Assembly: GCF_007279655.1 (NCBI RefSeq)
Contig: NZ_QKWN01000011.1
Span: 1 to 64,000, forward strand
Direction: 5' to 3'
Length of the DNA: 64,000 nt
Source: Robertkochia solimangrovi
GTDB taxonomy: Bacteria; Bacteroidota; Bacteroidia; Flavobacteriales; Flavobacteriaceae
This document shows, in pieces, positions 17,325 to 27,183 of the stretch (the first letter of the stretch is position 1; each line of letters opens with the position of its first letter). The position numbers and the translations under genes were made by a program. The notes beneath the pieces were generated by a model, which worked only from the letters and a program-made list of their open reading frames with translations, was not told where the DNA came from and did no database searches.

Positions 17325-18082
17325 CTTTGTAATTTTTTCCTTTTAAATAATTTGATTATTGCAGGTATTCTAATCAAAGTTCACTTGCGAATATTTAAAT
17401 GTAACTCATTGATTTAATTGCTGCAATAGATAATCAAACAATTTGCTTTTCACAGTTTTCAATTTTGGAAATTCTCGTTTTTAAGACTGTATGTTCATTC
17501 CCGAAATACATTGTACAGGCGGAATTTCATGCTAGTTTCATAATATCTGTTTTAATTGAAATGATTAACATACTTTTGAATTTGAAATGCTAAACACCTT
17601 GAAAACATTCTTTCAAGATACTTAATGGGGCCTTAAAATTGCCTTAACTGGTAATCATTTTAGCATTTATTCAATAAAAGGTTATCATCTCATAGTTAAA
17701 ATTGATTTTTTTATTGAAATAAATACCTATTTGCTATATATGAATTCTCATTTAGCAACCGAATTCATCCATCACAATCGGGTATATAATCCAAATCGTG
17801 AGGTATAAAGGGTCGCCCCTCGTCTTTCGATTATTTTCAAGCTACAATCTCCTCCATTTACTTACAGCGTCTCTTCTCCTCCAGCCCTCCAATATCCAGA
17901 AGTTAAAAATATCATTGATTATTTAGGGATTAGAAAAAATAATGATGAATATTTATAAATTTTACAGAATTTTCCTGAATTTGACAGAAAAAACATTATT
18001 ACAAAAAATGATTCTTATATTGATTCCAGTTTTTTAACTAACGACAATATTTTATGCCGATCCCTAAACATTCTGTGCATAT
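17325..18082. other. Long AT-rich non-coding stretch
   Basis: About 760 bases with no supportable gene, RNA or terminator. It may contain decayed coding sequence, but I recognise none. It ends at the first gene of the 18083-24579 operon, whose promoter should lie here; no TAnnTTTG element is evident. Confidence 0.5.
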
Positions 18083-18835
18083 ATGAAGCTTCTGTATGCA
18101 CTAAATTCAAGTAAATATCACTTTCATTTACTATGCCTATCGTGCATCCTATTCGGAGTCCGCCCGACACAGGCACAGACTTCCACCGCTCCCATGGTCT
18201 TTAACGCCTTTGACAAATCCGTGGGTATACAGAATACACCATTATATCAGGGGATAGCCTTCATTCCCATCTATAGAACCATCAATGAAAACACCCAATA
18301 TTTTCTCACGTACGCTTTTCTGGATGGGTCGGTAAAATATGCCGGTCAAGCCTATAATGACCAGCAGCTAAAATATGATGTCTATGAAGACAAGGTATTG
18401 TTAAAACTGGTTTCCTCGGTAGGTGGTGCCACCATGGAACTGATCCCGGAATGGCTGGATGAATTCATCATAAACGGACACCGATTCGTACACCTCAGAC
18501 CCACAGATACGCCTTCCTTAAGTAAATACGGCTTTTATGAAGTTGCGACAAAGGGTTCTGTATTGACCCTTTATACTAAACACAATATGGAGCGAATAGA
18601 CCAACGGGATGAGAAGTTCGTCTATTATGAGTTCTTTCCGGAGAAAAGTACTTATGTGCTGCTTTATAATGACGAATATCATATTATAAATTCAAAATCA
18701 GATCTGTTAAGACTCTTACCGGAATATAAAAAACAGATCAGGCAATTCACCAATCATAACCGGAAATTAAAAAGGGATAATCCCGATGGCTTTTATCAGG
18801 CTTTAATCTATCATATGAACGGGGTTGTTCGCTAA
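18083..18835 (+). CDS. Secreted protein of unknown function
   Basis: A 250-residue exported protein with a signal peptide (about 1-32, ending TQAQ). The mature part is mixed alpha/beta without motifs I can assign; the last third is rich in lysine and arginine. It lies 14 bases before the STN-type TonB receptor and appears to be the first gene of that operon, so it likely acts in the periplasm or at the outer membrane with the receptor. Its family is not recognised. Confidence 0.65.
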   Translation: MKLLYALNSSKYHFHLLCLSCILFGVRPTQAQTSTAPMVFNAFDKSVGIQNTPLYQGIAFIPIYRTINENTQYFLTYAFLDGSVKYAGQAYNDQQLKYDVYEDKVLLKLVSSVGGATMELIPEWLDEFIINGHRFVHLRPTDTPSLSKYGFYEVATKGSVLTLYTKHNMERIDQRDEKFVYYEFFPEKSTYVLLYNDEYHIINSKSDLLRLLPEYKKQIRQFTNHNRKLKRDNPDGFYQALIYHMNGVVR

Positions 18836-18849
18836 TACTGAAAGAATCG

Positions 18850-21624
18850 ATGAAGCAAATATTTTTTATTCTTTTCTTTAATTTTCTTTATTTCGGAGTT
18901 GCCCAGGAATCAGAACCGCGTATCTCTATTTCCATCCAGAATACGGCATTGGTTACGGTTATTGAAGAGATCGAAGAAAAAACCGATTTCCATTTTTACT
19001 TTATTGATCAATGGCTCCAAGGAATAAAGGTAACCGGTGACTTTCGGGATACGCCGGTAACTGAAGTCATTGAGAAATTATTGACAAACACCGAAATCAA
19101 CTTCTATGTAATGGACGGTTCAAAGGTGATCCTTACCAAAAACACCCTGATCACTGACCGGCTGCCGGAGAACTACTTTTCTAAACAAGAAGTTGTTCCT
19201 GAAAACGACGAAAACAATATTACCTCCGGTAAGAATAAAGTTCCTCAATCCCTAGTCGTTTACCAGATCAAGGAAACCAACCGAGCACGAATGATAACCA
19301 TTGGTAAGGAAAAACCAAACGACATCAATGCTACTTACAACTTAAGAGGAACGATCACAGGAGCCGAAGATGGCAAGCCTGTTTCGGATCTCGTACTCAT
19401 GGTGGAAGGCACCGGTAAAGGAACGACTACCGATGAGAACGGCGCGTATCAGTTGAAACTTACCAAAGGCCCTAACATCATCCTGACAAAAGGTTTGGGC
19501 TTTAAAGACACCAAAACCACCGTAGTTATTTATAGTGACGGTGAATACAACTTACAACTGGATGAGAGTATTGAATCCCTGGATGAAGTCGTCGTTCGAA
19601 GCGATTATAACAAAAATGTTGAAGATGCTCATACCGGTGTCATTACCCTGGATGTAGAAAATATAAAGAACATTCCCTTGATCCTCGGCGAAGAGGATAT
19701 CTTTAAAGCCGCTCTTTTCATGCCGGGTATCTCAACCGCTGGGGAAGGTTCAGCGGGTTACAATGTAAGAGGAGGAAAAACAGACCAAAACCTGATTCTT
19801 TTTGATGAAGGAGTTATCTATAACCCGGCACATTTCTTTGGGATCTTTTCAGCCATCAATCCATTTTCCATCGGTAAAGCGACGATCTATAAAGGGAACA
19901 TCCCGGTGGAATACGGGGGAAGATTATCTTCGGTATTCGATATCCGAAGTAAGAAAGGGAACATGAAACAAATTTCCGGTGAAGGTTCCATAGGTCCGGT
20001 AACAGGCAATCTCCTACTCGAATTACCCGTCGTTCAGGATAAATCCTCCATAATGGTCGGTGGCCGGGCTACCTACTCTAACTGGATCCTGAGGTCGCTT
20101 GATGACGACCGACTAAAGAACAGTGAAGCATCCTTTTTTGATCTGATCGGCAAGTTTGATCAGGTCATCAATGAAAATAACAGTATCGAAGCGACTGGAT
20201 ATTTCAGTCATGATGCCTATAGTGTAACCCGAGACTCTATCTATGACTATTCCAACCTGATGGCTTCCCTTATATGGAATCATCAGTTCAATACACAAAA
20301 CTCATTGGCAGTAACACTCTCCCATAGTGGGTATGGCTTCGGAATCGCTTATGACGGACTGGCAAACAATGATTTCAATCTTGAATACAAGAATAATGAA
20401 TCATCCTTGAAGATTAAAATGAAGTCTTTGCTAAACGAACAACACACCCTGGATTACGGGCTGATCAGTAAACTTTATACGATCTATCCGGGTAAAATAA
20501 ATCCGGAGGGGATTGATTCAGAAATTACTGCCCTTACGATTCCCAAGGAAAAGGGACTTGAAAGTGCACTCTTCCTTTCGGATAGTTATAAATTCAATGA
20601 CGACCTGCTCTTTGAACTCGGAATCCGTTATTCCCTGTATGCGGCGTTGGGTCCGTCTACTCAGCGAACCTATCCTGACGATGCTCCGAAGAACAGCGGG
20701 ACTCAGACGGGTATGATAAATTATGACAACAATGAGGTGATCAAAACTAACGGAGGTCCGGAAGTAATGGCCTCTGCACGCTATTTCCTGGGAGAGGATT
20801 TTTCAGTTAAAGCAAGTTACAATAATACCATCCAATATATTCACACCCTCTCCAGTAATACCACAGCCTCCCCTATCGATACCTGGAAACTTTCAGACCT
20901 GAATATTGAACCGCAACGTTCCTCCCAGTATTCACTCGGACTCTACCGGAATCTGGATGCCGGATTATATGAGATCAGCCTGGAAGGCTACTACAAAAAA
21001 CAAAAGAATCTTTTGGATTATAAGGTCGGTGCCCAGTTATTGCTCAACGAAGCGATCGAAACCGAGGTTTTACAAGGAGATGGAAAGGCCTATGGTATTG
21101 AATTAATGCTTAAAAAGAATGAAGGGAAACTCAACGGATGGCTAGCCTACTCCTATTCCCGCTCCCTGATCAGGTTAGCCGGTGATTTTGATGAAGAGAT
21201 CGTGAACGGAGGGGAATACTTTGCTACCAATTACGACAAACCCCATGATCTTAGTATTGTAGCTAATTATAAATTTACCAGACGCTTCAGCGCTTCTGCA
21301 AATTTCGTTTATCAAACCGGAAGACCCGTGACATTCCCCGTAGGAAAGTACACGTATAACAATGCAGAATATGTGGTCTATAGCGACCGTAATGCATACC
21401 GCATTCCGGATTACTATCGTCTGGATCTAAGTTTTAATATGGAAGGTACCCACAAGATCGAGAAACTGGCACATAGTTTCTGGAGTTTCTCCATCTATAA
21501 CGCATTGGGAAGGAATAATCCTTATTCGGTTTTCTTCGTAACCGAAGATGGCAACATCAAGGCTTATCAAAGCTCCATATTTTCAATACCGGTACCAACC
21601 ATCACCTACAATTTTAAATTTTGA
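18850..21624 (+). CDS. TonB-dependent receptor with STN domain
   Basis: A 924-residue outer-membrane receptor. A signal peptide (about 1-18) is followed by an STN domain (about 24-98, ISISIQNTALVTVIEEIEEKT). After a linker comes a carboxypeptidase-regulatory-like domain (about 165-240), a plug (about 255-370, with GYNVRGGKTDQNLILFDEG) and a barrel. This receptor class is usually encoded with a DUF4249 lipoprotein, as here. STN domains normally contact an anti-sigma factor, yet no ECF/FecR pair is adjacent. The ligand is unknown. Confidence 0.85.
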   Translation: MKQIFFILFFNFLYFGVAQESEPRISISIQNTALVTVIEEIEEKTDFHFYFIDQWLQGIKVTGDFRDTPVTEVIEKLLTNTEINFYVMDGSKVILTKNTLITDRLPENYFSKQEVVPENDENNITSGKNKVPQSLVVYQIKETNRARMITIGKEKPNDINATYNLRGTITGAEDGKPVSDLVLMVEGTGKGTTTDENGAYQLKLTKGPNIILTKGLGFKDTKTTVVIYSDGEYNLQLDESIESLDEVVVRSDYNKNVEDAHTGVITLDVENIKNIPLILGEEDIFKAALFMPGISTAGEGSAGYNVRGGKTDQNLILFDEGVIYNPAHFFGIFSAINPFSIGKATIYKGNIPVEYGGRLSSVFDIRSKKGNMKQISGEGSIGPVTGNLLLELPVVQDKSSIMVGGRATYSNWILRSLDDDRLKNSEASFFDLIGKFDQVINENNSIEATGYFSHDAYSVTRDSIYDYSNLMASLIWNHQFNTQNSLAVTLSHSGYGFGIAYDGLANNDFNLEYKNNESSLKIKMKSLLNEQHTLDYGLISKLYTIYPGKINPEGIDSEITALTIPKEKGLESALFLSDSYKFNDDLLFELGIRYSLYAALGPSTQRTYPDDAPKNSGTQTGMINYDNNEVIKTNGGPEVMASARYFLGEDFSVKASYNNTIQYIHTLSSNTTASPIDTWKLSDLNIEPQRSSQYSLGLYRNLDAGLYEISLEGYYKKQKNLLDYKVGAQLLLNEAIETEVLQGDGKAYGIELMLKKNEGKLNGWLAYSYSRSLIRLAGDFDEEIVNGGEYFATNYDKPHDLSIVANYKFTRRFSASANFVYQTGRPVTFPVGKYTYNNAEYVVYSDRNAYRIPDYYRLDLSFNMEGTHKIEKLAHSFWSFSIYNALGRNNPYSVFFVTEDGNIKAYQSSIFSIPVPTITYNFKF

Positions 21625-21626
21625 TC

Positions 21627-22826
21627 ATGACACAGAGATTGCTGAAATATCGTATTTACAGAAAAGTGACAATGATCGCGCTTTTTGGCATATTGGGGTG
21701 TGTTAAACCTTTTCCTACCGAAACCCTGGATTTTGAAGATATGATGGTCGTCGAAGCGACCATTACTAATGAGGAAAAGACGCAACAGATTTTCCTGTCA
21801 AGAACCTACCCCCTGGAAATCGATAGTATTATTCCGGAAAGCGGTGCAGCTATACAGATCACCGGAGGTGAACAGATCTATACCTTTTCAGAATCTTCTC
21901 CCGGGGTCTATATTTCTGATCAGGAATTTGGTGCACAACCGGAAACGGAATACCAACTGCAGATCACAAAAAATGGCAACACCTATCATTCCAACAACGT
22001 TAGGTTACCTCAGGTTACCCGGATCGATGGCCTGAAAGCGGAAAGCATCGTCGATGAAAATGGCGAAGCCATGGCGATCTTTGTGGATAGTTATGATCCC
22101 ACCGGAAATTCGAGAAATTATCGCTACGAATATGTGGAAACCTTCCGGATCGTTGCCCCCTATTACCGTGAAAAGGATCTTATTGTTCCCAATGAAAATT
22201 CGTGCGGGGTAGAACTGGTAAATGATGAGTGGTCGGTGAAGGAATGTTTTATGACCGATTACTCAAATACCATCATTCAATACAGCACCAGTAATCTGAC
22301 CGATGACAATGTTGAACGATTTATGGTGCGTAGAATCGCAAAAGATAATTTTATAATTGCTCACCGGTACAGCATTTTAGTCAGGCAATTTGTCCAAACG
22401 AATGAAGCTTTTGCCTATTATGAAGCCTTACACACCTTTTCAGGTCAGGAAAGTGTTTTCTCGGGGTCTCAACCCGGTTTTCTTCAGGGAAACATAACTT
22501 CGGATACGAATCCTGATGAAAAGATCGTTGGTTATTTCGATATTTCTTCGGTCTCAAAAAAACGAATATTCTTTAACTATAACGACTTTTTTAACGGTAA
22601 TAGTTCGTCATCCTATACAGAAAATTGTGACTCATATGCCCCTTTAATTTCGGAGGGAAACCGTTGTTTCCTCAGCGAGCTTATCAATTTTAATGCGATC
22701 CGGTATTTGGAAGATAATAAGAACTATACACCCGGATTAGATGGACCTTATAGGGTGGTTCCGCGAATATGCGGAGATTGTTCCGTGGTTGGAGAAGTTG
22801 AAACACCAGATTTCTGGATTGAATAA
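21627..22826 (+). CDS. DUF4249 lipoprotein
   Basis: A 399-residue lipoprotein with lipobox FGILGCV (cysteine about 27). The body is beta-rich, beginning with the segment MVVEATITNEEKTQQIFLSR, typical of DUF4249. These proteins are partners of STN-type TonB receptors, probably sitting on the outer membrane with the barrel. The ATG at 21627 is used; an in-frame TTG at 21621 overlaps the receptor stop. Cysteines are numerous in the C-terminal half (for example RICGDC), which may form disulfides. Confidence 0.8.
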   Translation: MTQRLLKYRIYRKVTMIALFGILGCVKPFPTETLDFEDMMVVEATITNEEKTQQIFLSRTYPLEIDSIIPESGAAIQITGGEQIYTFSESSPGVYISDQEFGAQPETEYQLQITKNGNTYHSNNVRLPQVTRIDGLKAESIVDENGEAMAIFVDSYDPTGNSRNYRYEYVETFRIVAPYYREKDLIVPNENSCGVELVNDEWSVKECFMTDYSNTIIQYSTSNLTDDNVERFMVRRIAKDNFIIAHRYSILVRQFVQTNEAFAYYEALHTFSGQESVFSGSQPGFLQGNITSDTNPDEKIVGYFDISSVSKKRIFFNYNDFFNGNSSSSYTENCDSYAPLISEGNRCFLSELINFNAIRYLEDNKNYTPGLDGPYRVVPRICGDCSVVGEVETPDFWIE

Positions 22827-22836
22827 ATATAGTATC

Positions 22837-24579
22837 ATGAGAAAGCTCATCATCGTATATACCCTATTATTTCTTTCTGTAAGCCATTCTGCAGGACAGA
22901 CACGTTCGAGTGATCTGCTGAATCTCATGCCTGCAGAAAGTATCTTCCTCCATTTGAATACATCACTCTTATTCAGTGGAGAGCAACTGGATTTTAAAAT
23001 ATACTGCCTGAATAACCTTTCTGAAAATCTAAGCGATCTAAGTAAGGTTGCACACATTTTCCTGATCGGTAAAAACGATAAGATCATCATATCCCGGAAA
23101 ATAATGTTGAATAATGGGACCGGACAGGGAGACCTTATCATTCCAGCCGATCTGCAAACGGGAAGCTATAAATTGTATTGCTTTACCAATTGGATGAAGA
23201 ATGGAAGTAGTGAAAATTATTTTCAGTCGGATTTACGTATTATCAATCCCTATTTTCCTCTCCCTGTGGAAAATCTTCAGACAAATGACAAGGACAGCAC
23301 ACCTATACAAGTCGAAGATATTACAGCAGAAACCTCCAAGTACGCAATACCTCTTCAAGTTTCATTAGACCAGAAAGAAGTTGGCAAAAGACAGCAGGTC
23401 ACGATCGACTTTTCAGTGGCTGATGCATCGGTCTTGCAGGGTAATTACTCCCTATCTGTGAGATCCTTTGCTCCCATAGAATCGCCTGAAAATTCCATCA
23501 TTTCCTTTCAGAAAGCGTTCGTAAATCGTCCGGATCACTATTCAAATATAACTACAAACAACAATCTTCCGGAAATTCGTGGACGCCTGATCTCAGGGAA
23601 ATTGCGCCAAAAAAATGATGGAACACCTGCCGTAAGACAAAAAATTGCCTTATCCATATTAAATGAGGATCCTTTATTCCAAATAGCAACGACTGATGGC
23701 AATGGACAATTCTATTTCAACATTGAAAGAACCACCGGGAATGTCAACGGTTTTTTCCAGTTGATCGATGATAATTGGTTAAATTTGGAATTGGTCATGG
23801 ATGAAGACCAGTCCTCCTTTGGAAAAATATCGTTTCCCGAATTCAAGATCACTGAAAAACTTCATGATTATATACTGCAACGGAGCATCCATAACCAGAT
23901 CGAAAGATCCTATGCAGCGATCAAAGAGGATTCAATACTGAAAGATGGTCAGCTAAACCCTTTTAAAATAGCGCTGCCCACCCGTTATGTACTCGACGAT
24001 TTCACCAGATTCAGAACTATAGAAGAAACCATGATCGAGGTCATCGAACGGGTTTTTGTCATAAAAAAATCGGGAAAACGGGTTTTCCAGGTACGACAGG
24101 AACTTGGTTATGATAACCCTGAATTGGTTCCTCTTGTTCTGGTCGACGGACTCTATCTCAAAGACCATGAAAGTTTTATGGATTATGGGGCTAACAAAAT
24201 AAAGGCCATAAGTTTTTCCAGGAAACAGTTTCTGTATGGCTCCGAATACTTCCAGGGAATTCTCTCGTTTGAAACCATCGACGGAAATTTTTCAGAGGAA
24301 TACAATTCCTCTGAAATACAAGAACTAACAGTGGCCACTGCTGAGCCTGCGAAAGTATACTTCGATCAGGAATATTCGGCTTCAACTGATGACAAATCCT
24401 CCAGGATACCAGACTTCAGAAATCAGCTATTATGGTTACCAGAAATCGATCTGCAAACCCAAAAGGATAAATCGTTCTTTACTTCAGATATCATTGGAAC
24501 TTTTGAGGTCGTACTCAAAGGATTTACCGCCGAAGGAGCACCGGTAGAGATCAGGAAGTACTTTACCGTATCTGAATAA
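22837..24579 (+). CDS. Secreted macroglobulin-like (MG2-type) protein
   Basis: A 580-residue exported protein with a signal peptide (about 1-20, ending SAGQ). The segment ESIFLHLNTSLLFSGEQLDF and the later GSYKLYCFTNWM match the first beta-sandwich domains of bacterial macroglobulin-like proteins that accompany TonB receptors. A second domain around 180-320 is also beta-rich. The ATG at 22837 starts a good signal peptide; an upstream in-frame start at 22741 would overlap the DUF4249 gene by 86 bases. It is the last gene of the operon. Its role is unknown; no thioester motif is visible. Confidence 0.7.
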   Translation: MRKLIIVYTLLFLSVSHSAGQTRSSDLLNLMPAESIFLHLNTSLLFSGEQLDFKIYCLNNLSENLSDLSKVAHIFLIGKNDKIIISRKIMLNNGTGQGDLIIPADLQTGSYKLYCFTNWMKNGSSENYFQSDLRIINPYFPLPVENLQTNDKDSTPIQVEDITAETSKYAIPLQVSLDQKEVGKRQQVTIDFSVADASVLQGNYSLSVRSFAPIESPENSIISFQKAFVNRPDHYSNITTNNNLPEIRGRLISGKLRQKNDGTPAVRQKIALSILNEDPLFQIATTDGNGQFYFNIERTTGNVNGFFQLIDDNWLNLELVMDEDQSSFGKISFPEFKITEKLHDYILQRSIHNQIERSYAAIKEDSILKDGQLNPFKIALPTRYVLDDFTRFRTIEETMIEVIERVFVIKKSGKRVFQVRQELGYDNPELVPLVLVDGLYLKDHESFMDYGANKIKAISFSRKQFLYGSEYFQGILSFETIDGNFSEEYNSSEIQELTVATAEPAKVYFDQEYSASTDDKSSRIPDFRNQLLWLPEIDLQTQKDKSFFTSDIIGTFEVVLKGFTAEGAPVEIRKYFTVSE

Positions 24580-24979
24580 GCGATTGGAATCTTCATAAGG
24601 GAAACTGTGTGAAAGCGAAGTGCTGGTACTCAGTTTTATTATATTGATATAGGGTAACCAACGAATAACCCCGGGTCCACGAAGAAATAATACCTGAGTC
24701 CGCTCCCGATTTCCCGGAACACTACTACCACAGGTCACATTAGCATTTAGAGGTAAAAGCATAAATAGTGACGACACTAGCTGCTGGCTAAGGGCTGGAT
24801 CATCACTTATAAGTGCGCAAAAAGGCCAAAAGATTGCAAGCATACAATATTCAATTTATCACCCCATGTTTTCATTCTCCGATGATTACCCAATTTTAAT
24901 CTTTACCTTAGTAGTACAAGCATAGTCAAAGGTAATTCTATATTTAGTTCAACTTTAATTCATAAAATATGTCCGGAAG
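24580..24979. other. Intergenic stretch without recognised features
   Basis: About 400 bases between the operon end and the ModE-like gene. A reverse-strand open frame spans much of it, but it overlaps the upstream gene and has no recognisable protein character. I see no terminator or riboswitch. Confidence 0.4.
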
Positions 24980-25321
24980 ATGAGTAAAGAGCTTCGTTTT
25001 AAATGCTGGATCGAAATAGATAATGAAAAATTCTTTGGTCCCGGGCCGGCACAGTTGTTAGCACTGATCGACGAAATGGGGTCGCTCTCCAAGGCAGCCA
25101 GGGAGATGAATATGTCCTATAAAAAGGCCTGGTCGATCATCGACGAATTAAACCAAAAAGGGAGTACAACCTATGTGATCCTGCACAAAGGCGGCAGTAA
25201 AGGTGGAGGCGCTGAACTTACAGAAACGGCGAGAAATGTTTTGAAATCCTATAAAGAACTCTTTTCGGAGATGTATCAAATCACAGAATTGCATCGGAGG
25301 AAAATACTTGAGATTCTTTAG
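24980..25321 (+). CDS. ModE-like winged-helix DNA-binding protein
   Basis: A 113-residue protein matching the N-terminal DNA-binding domain of ModE. GPGPAQLLALIDEMGSL and SLSKAAREMNMSYKKAW form the helix-turn-helix, followed by a wing and GGGAELTETA. The C-terminal molybdate-binding domains of full ModE are absent, so it either binds another effector or acts without one. No molybdate transporter or cofactor gene is adjacent. It stands alone upstream of a convergent siderophore-interacting gene. Confidence 0.85.
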   Translation: MSKELRFKCWIEIDNEKFFGPGPAQLLALIDEMGSLSKAAREMNMSYKKAWSIIDELNQKGSTTYVILHKGGSKGGGAELTETARNVLKSYKELFSEMYQITELHRRKILEIL

Positions 25322-25462
25322 TAATGTCCTGATATTTCCGTCTCCTTGCGCACTTAGAAGTGACAATCCTGGCTTCTGCAAGCAGGCTCAGTTGGGAATT
25401 CTTCGCGGGCTCAGGTATTTTGTGTCCTTTTCACATGGTATTGAAAAATCATTACCATGCCG

Positions 25463-26260
25463 CTAAGAAATTGAAAGATCTCTGCGATCGGTGGCGGAAG
25501 TATCTTCAGCAACACCAGATTTCCAGTAGGAATAGGCATACCATTGCTTTCGTTCTATGGCTGAAGAATTTTTAAGAAATTCCTGGATTACTTTTATCGT
25601 CCTGTATTCGGCCGCGGCCATAACAAACCAATGTATCCCATTGTGAATATTATAAGCTTTAACAGACTCCGCCAATACGGACCCGTCTTCAGGATTGGAG
25701 TTGATGACCCATTTGATCTCCATACCAGCTGGCTTTTTCAAGTGTAGCTTGTCTTCTTCACTATGCACCTCCAGTACTGCCCTTCCAGTTGCAGTTGCAG
25801 GTAAGTCTTCCAGGATCACACTGATCACTGGTAATGCCGTATGATCGCCAATCAGCAAATAGCTATCGGCTTTCTGAAAAAGAGGCTTGGTCTTTACCTT
25901 CATATACACCCCTATTTTATGGCCGGGTTGCGCCCGGGATGCCCATAAGGAAGCCGGTCCGTTATCACCGTGCATAACAAAATCAACAAGCATCTCCCCT
26001 TTTTCAAAATCCAATTTACGCAAGGTATACGTTCTAATGACAAATCCTTCTCCTTTCTCCCTGGGCGAATCCGGAAGTTCAAATTCAACTTCAGGTGCCG
26101 GTGGAATCAGCAATTTATTATTATCACCAGCCCTGGCTTCCCGGAATTTCACAAGGTCATTACCTTCCAGAACAATACGGACATAATTCGGGGTTAAGCG
26201 CTCCATTCGTTTTACCTGTAGTAAACCCTTCATGATTGCTGGTTTAATTATCTCACGCAT
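25463..26260 (-). CDS. Siderophore-interacting FAD-binding protein
   Basis: A 265-residue cytoplasmic flavoprotein that should reduce ferric siderophores and release iron. RTYTLR (76-81) is the FAD-binding motif of this ferredoxin-reductase-like family, and HGDNGPASLWA (97-107) is its conserved second motif. The C-terminal domain contains the NAD(P)H-side strands (YLLIGDHTALPVI near 134-146). It is divergent from an AraC regulator across a shared palindrome. The ATG at 26260 lies directly after a TTTGTAAA arm, so the message may be leaderless or the true start may be the internal ATG at 26233 (residue 10). Confidence 0.88.
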   Translation of the reverse strand: MREIIKPAIMKGLLQVKRMERLTPNYVRIVLEGNDLVKFREARAGDNNKLLIPPAPEVEFELPDSPREKGEGFVIRTYTLRKLDFEKGEMLVDFVMHGDNGPASLWASRAQPGHKIGVYMKVKTKPLFQKADSYLLIGDHTALPVISVILEDLPATATGRAVLEVHSEEDKLHLKKPAGMEIKWVINSNPEDGSVLAESVKAYNIHNGIHWFVMAAAEYRTIKVIQEFLKNSSAIERKQWYAYSYWKSGVAEDTSATDRRDLSIS

Positions 26261-26340
26261 TTTACAAATGATTTATATCGTTACAAATTTCCGTAGAAGA
26301 ATGTTTAATTATTTGTACTTTCACACGAATCATTTGTAAA
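26261..26340. promoter_or_regulatory. Divergent control region with nested inverted repeats
   Basis: TTTACAAATGATT (26261-26273) and AATCATTTGTAAA (26328-26340) are perfect 13-base inverted copies at the two ends. An inner pair, TTACAAAT (26281-26288) and ATTTGTA (26311-26317), repeats the half-site. Each outer arm touches the start of one gene. An AraC-type regulator or an iron repressor could bind here; this is inference. Confidence 0.6.
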
Positions 26341-26345
26341 AAAGC

Positions 26346-27170
26346 ATGCCTAACAACATTTCCATACACTCAGAAGTCTATGAAGAGGGAAACCGATTTG
26401 AATTTATGTTGCAACAAAACGGTCAATTATTTATTTCCCAGGGAAACGGTGTCTGCGTTAGGAATGCACAAAGCATTCCATTTACCGCAGGAGACCTTTT
26501 TCTATTGAACAGGTCGGATACGATTCAACTGGAATGCGAGGAGCGATCCACTGTATTTCTCCTGGAATTTACCGATGAAATCAAAATGATGCTTAAAGAA
26601 CTCATACGGAATTCAGGAGGTAAGGCTATCCCTCCAATTCGTGCAAAATCGGCTATGCATCCCAAGATCAATTGCAATCAAAACGATCTGCTAACCCTAT
26701 TAAGGATCTATACTTTGCTTTCAGACCTACAGAATCACAGTTTTTACAACAGGAATTTAATGCTCTATCAAATGCTATGTATCCTATCGATCGCAGAGCG
26801 AAATCTTTTACTTCAACCGACCCGTCAGGAAAAGGGTATTCCTGTTTTAGCCATCCAACCTATGATCCGTCATATCCACAAAAATTTACAGTTTCCGGAA
26901 CTTCTCTCTCTCAATTTTTTGGCTCAAAAATTCAATCTGACCAAAAACAGGCTGGGATTCTTTTTTAAAAATGAAATGGGTATTACCGTCAAACAATATG
27001 TTTTGAATTGTCGGATGGAAGCCGTTGAAAAGAAAATTTCTCAGAGCCAACAATCGCTGTCTGAGATCGCCAATGAATTTGGATTTACGGACGAAAGCCA
27101 TTTCAATAAAAGTTTCAGGAAACAATTCGGGATAAATCCCTCCGAATATCGAAACCTTAAATTGAATTAA
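26346..27170 (+). CDS. AraC-family transcriptional regulator
   Basis: A 274-residue protein. The N-terminal part (about 1-150) is a cupin-like sensing domain (FTAGDLFLLNRSDTI). The C-terminal part (about 172-272) has two helix-turn-helix motifs, the second ending with FGFTDESHFNKSFRKQFGINPSEYR, the AraC signature (split here only to name its ends: FGFTDESHF and GINPSEYR). It is divergent from the siderophore-interacting gene and most likely controls it in response to a chelate or small ligand. Confidence 0.88.
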   Translation: MPNNISIHSEVYEEGNRFEFMLQQNGQLFISQGNGVCVRNAQSIPFTAGDLFLLNRSDTIQLECEERSTVFLLEFTDEIKMMLKELIRNSGGKAIPPIRAKSAMHPKINCNQNDLLTLLRIYTLLSDLQNHSFYNRNLMLYQMLCILSIAERNLLLQPTRQEKGIPVLAIQPMIRHIHKNLQFPELLSLNFLAQKFNLTKNRLGFFFKNEMGITVKQYVLNCRMEAVEKKISQSQQSLSEIANEFGFTDESHFNKSFRKQFGINPSEYRNLKLN

Positions 27171-27183
27171 CCGGATTGAATCA

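Noticed and set aside
22741-22836. Upstream start for the macroglobulin-like protein
   Set aside because: It would overlap the DUF4249 gene; the ATG at 22837 opens a clean signal peptide.
24484-24843. Reverse-strand 119-codon open frame
   Set aside because: It overlaps the end of a well supported gene and shows no family motif or signal.
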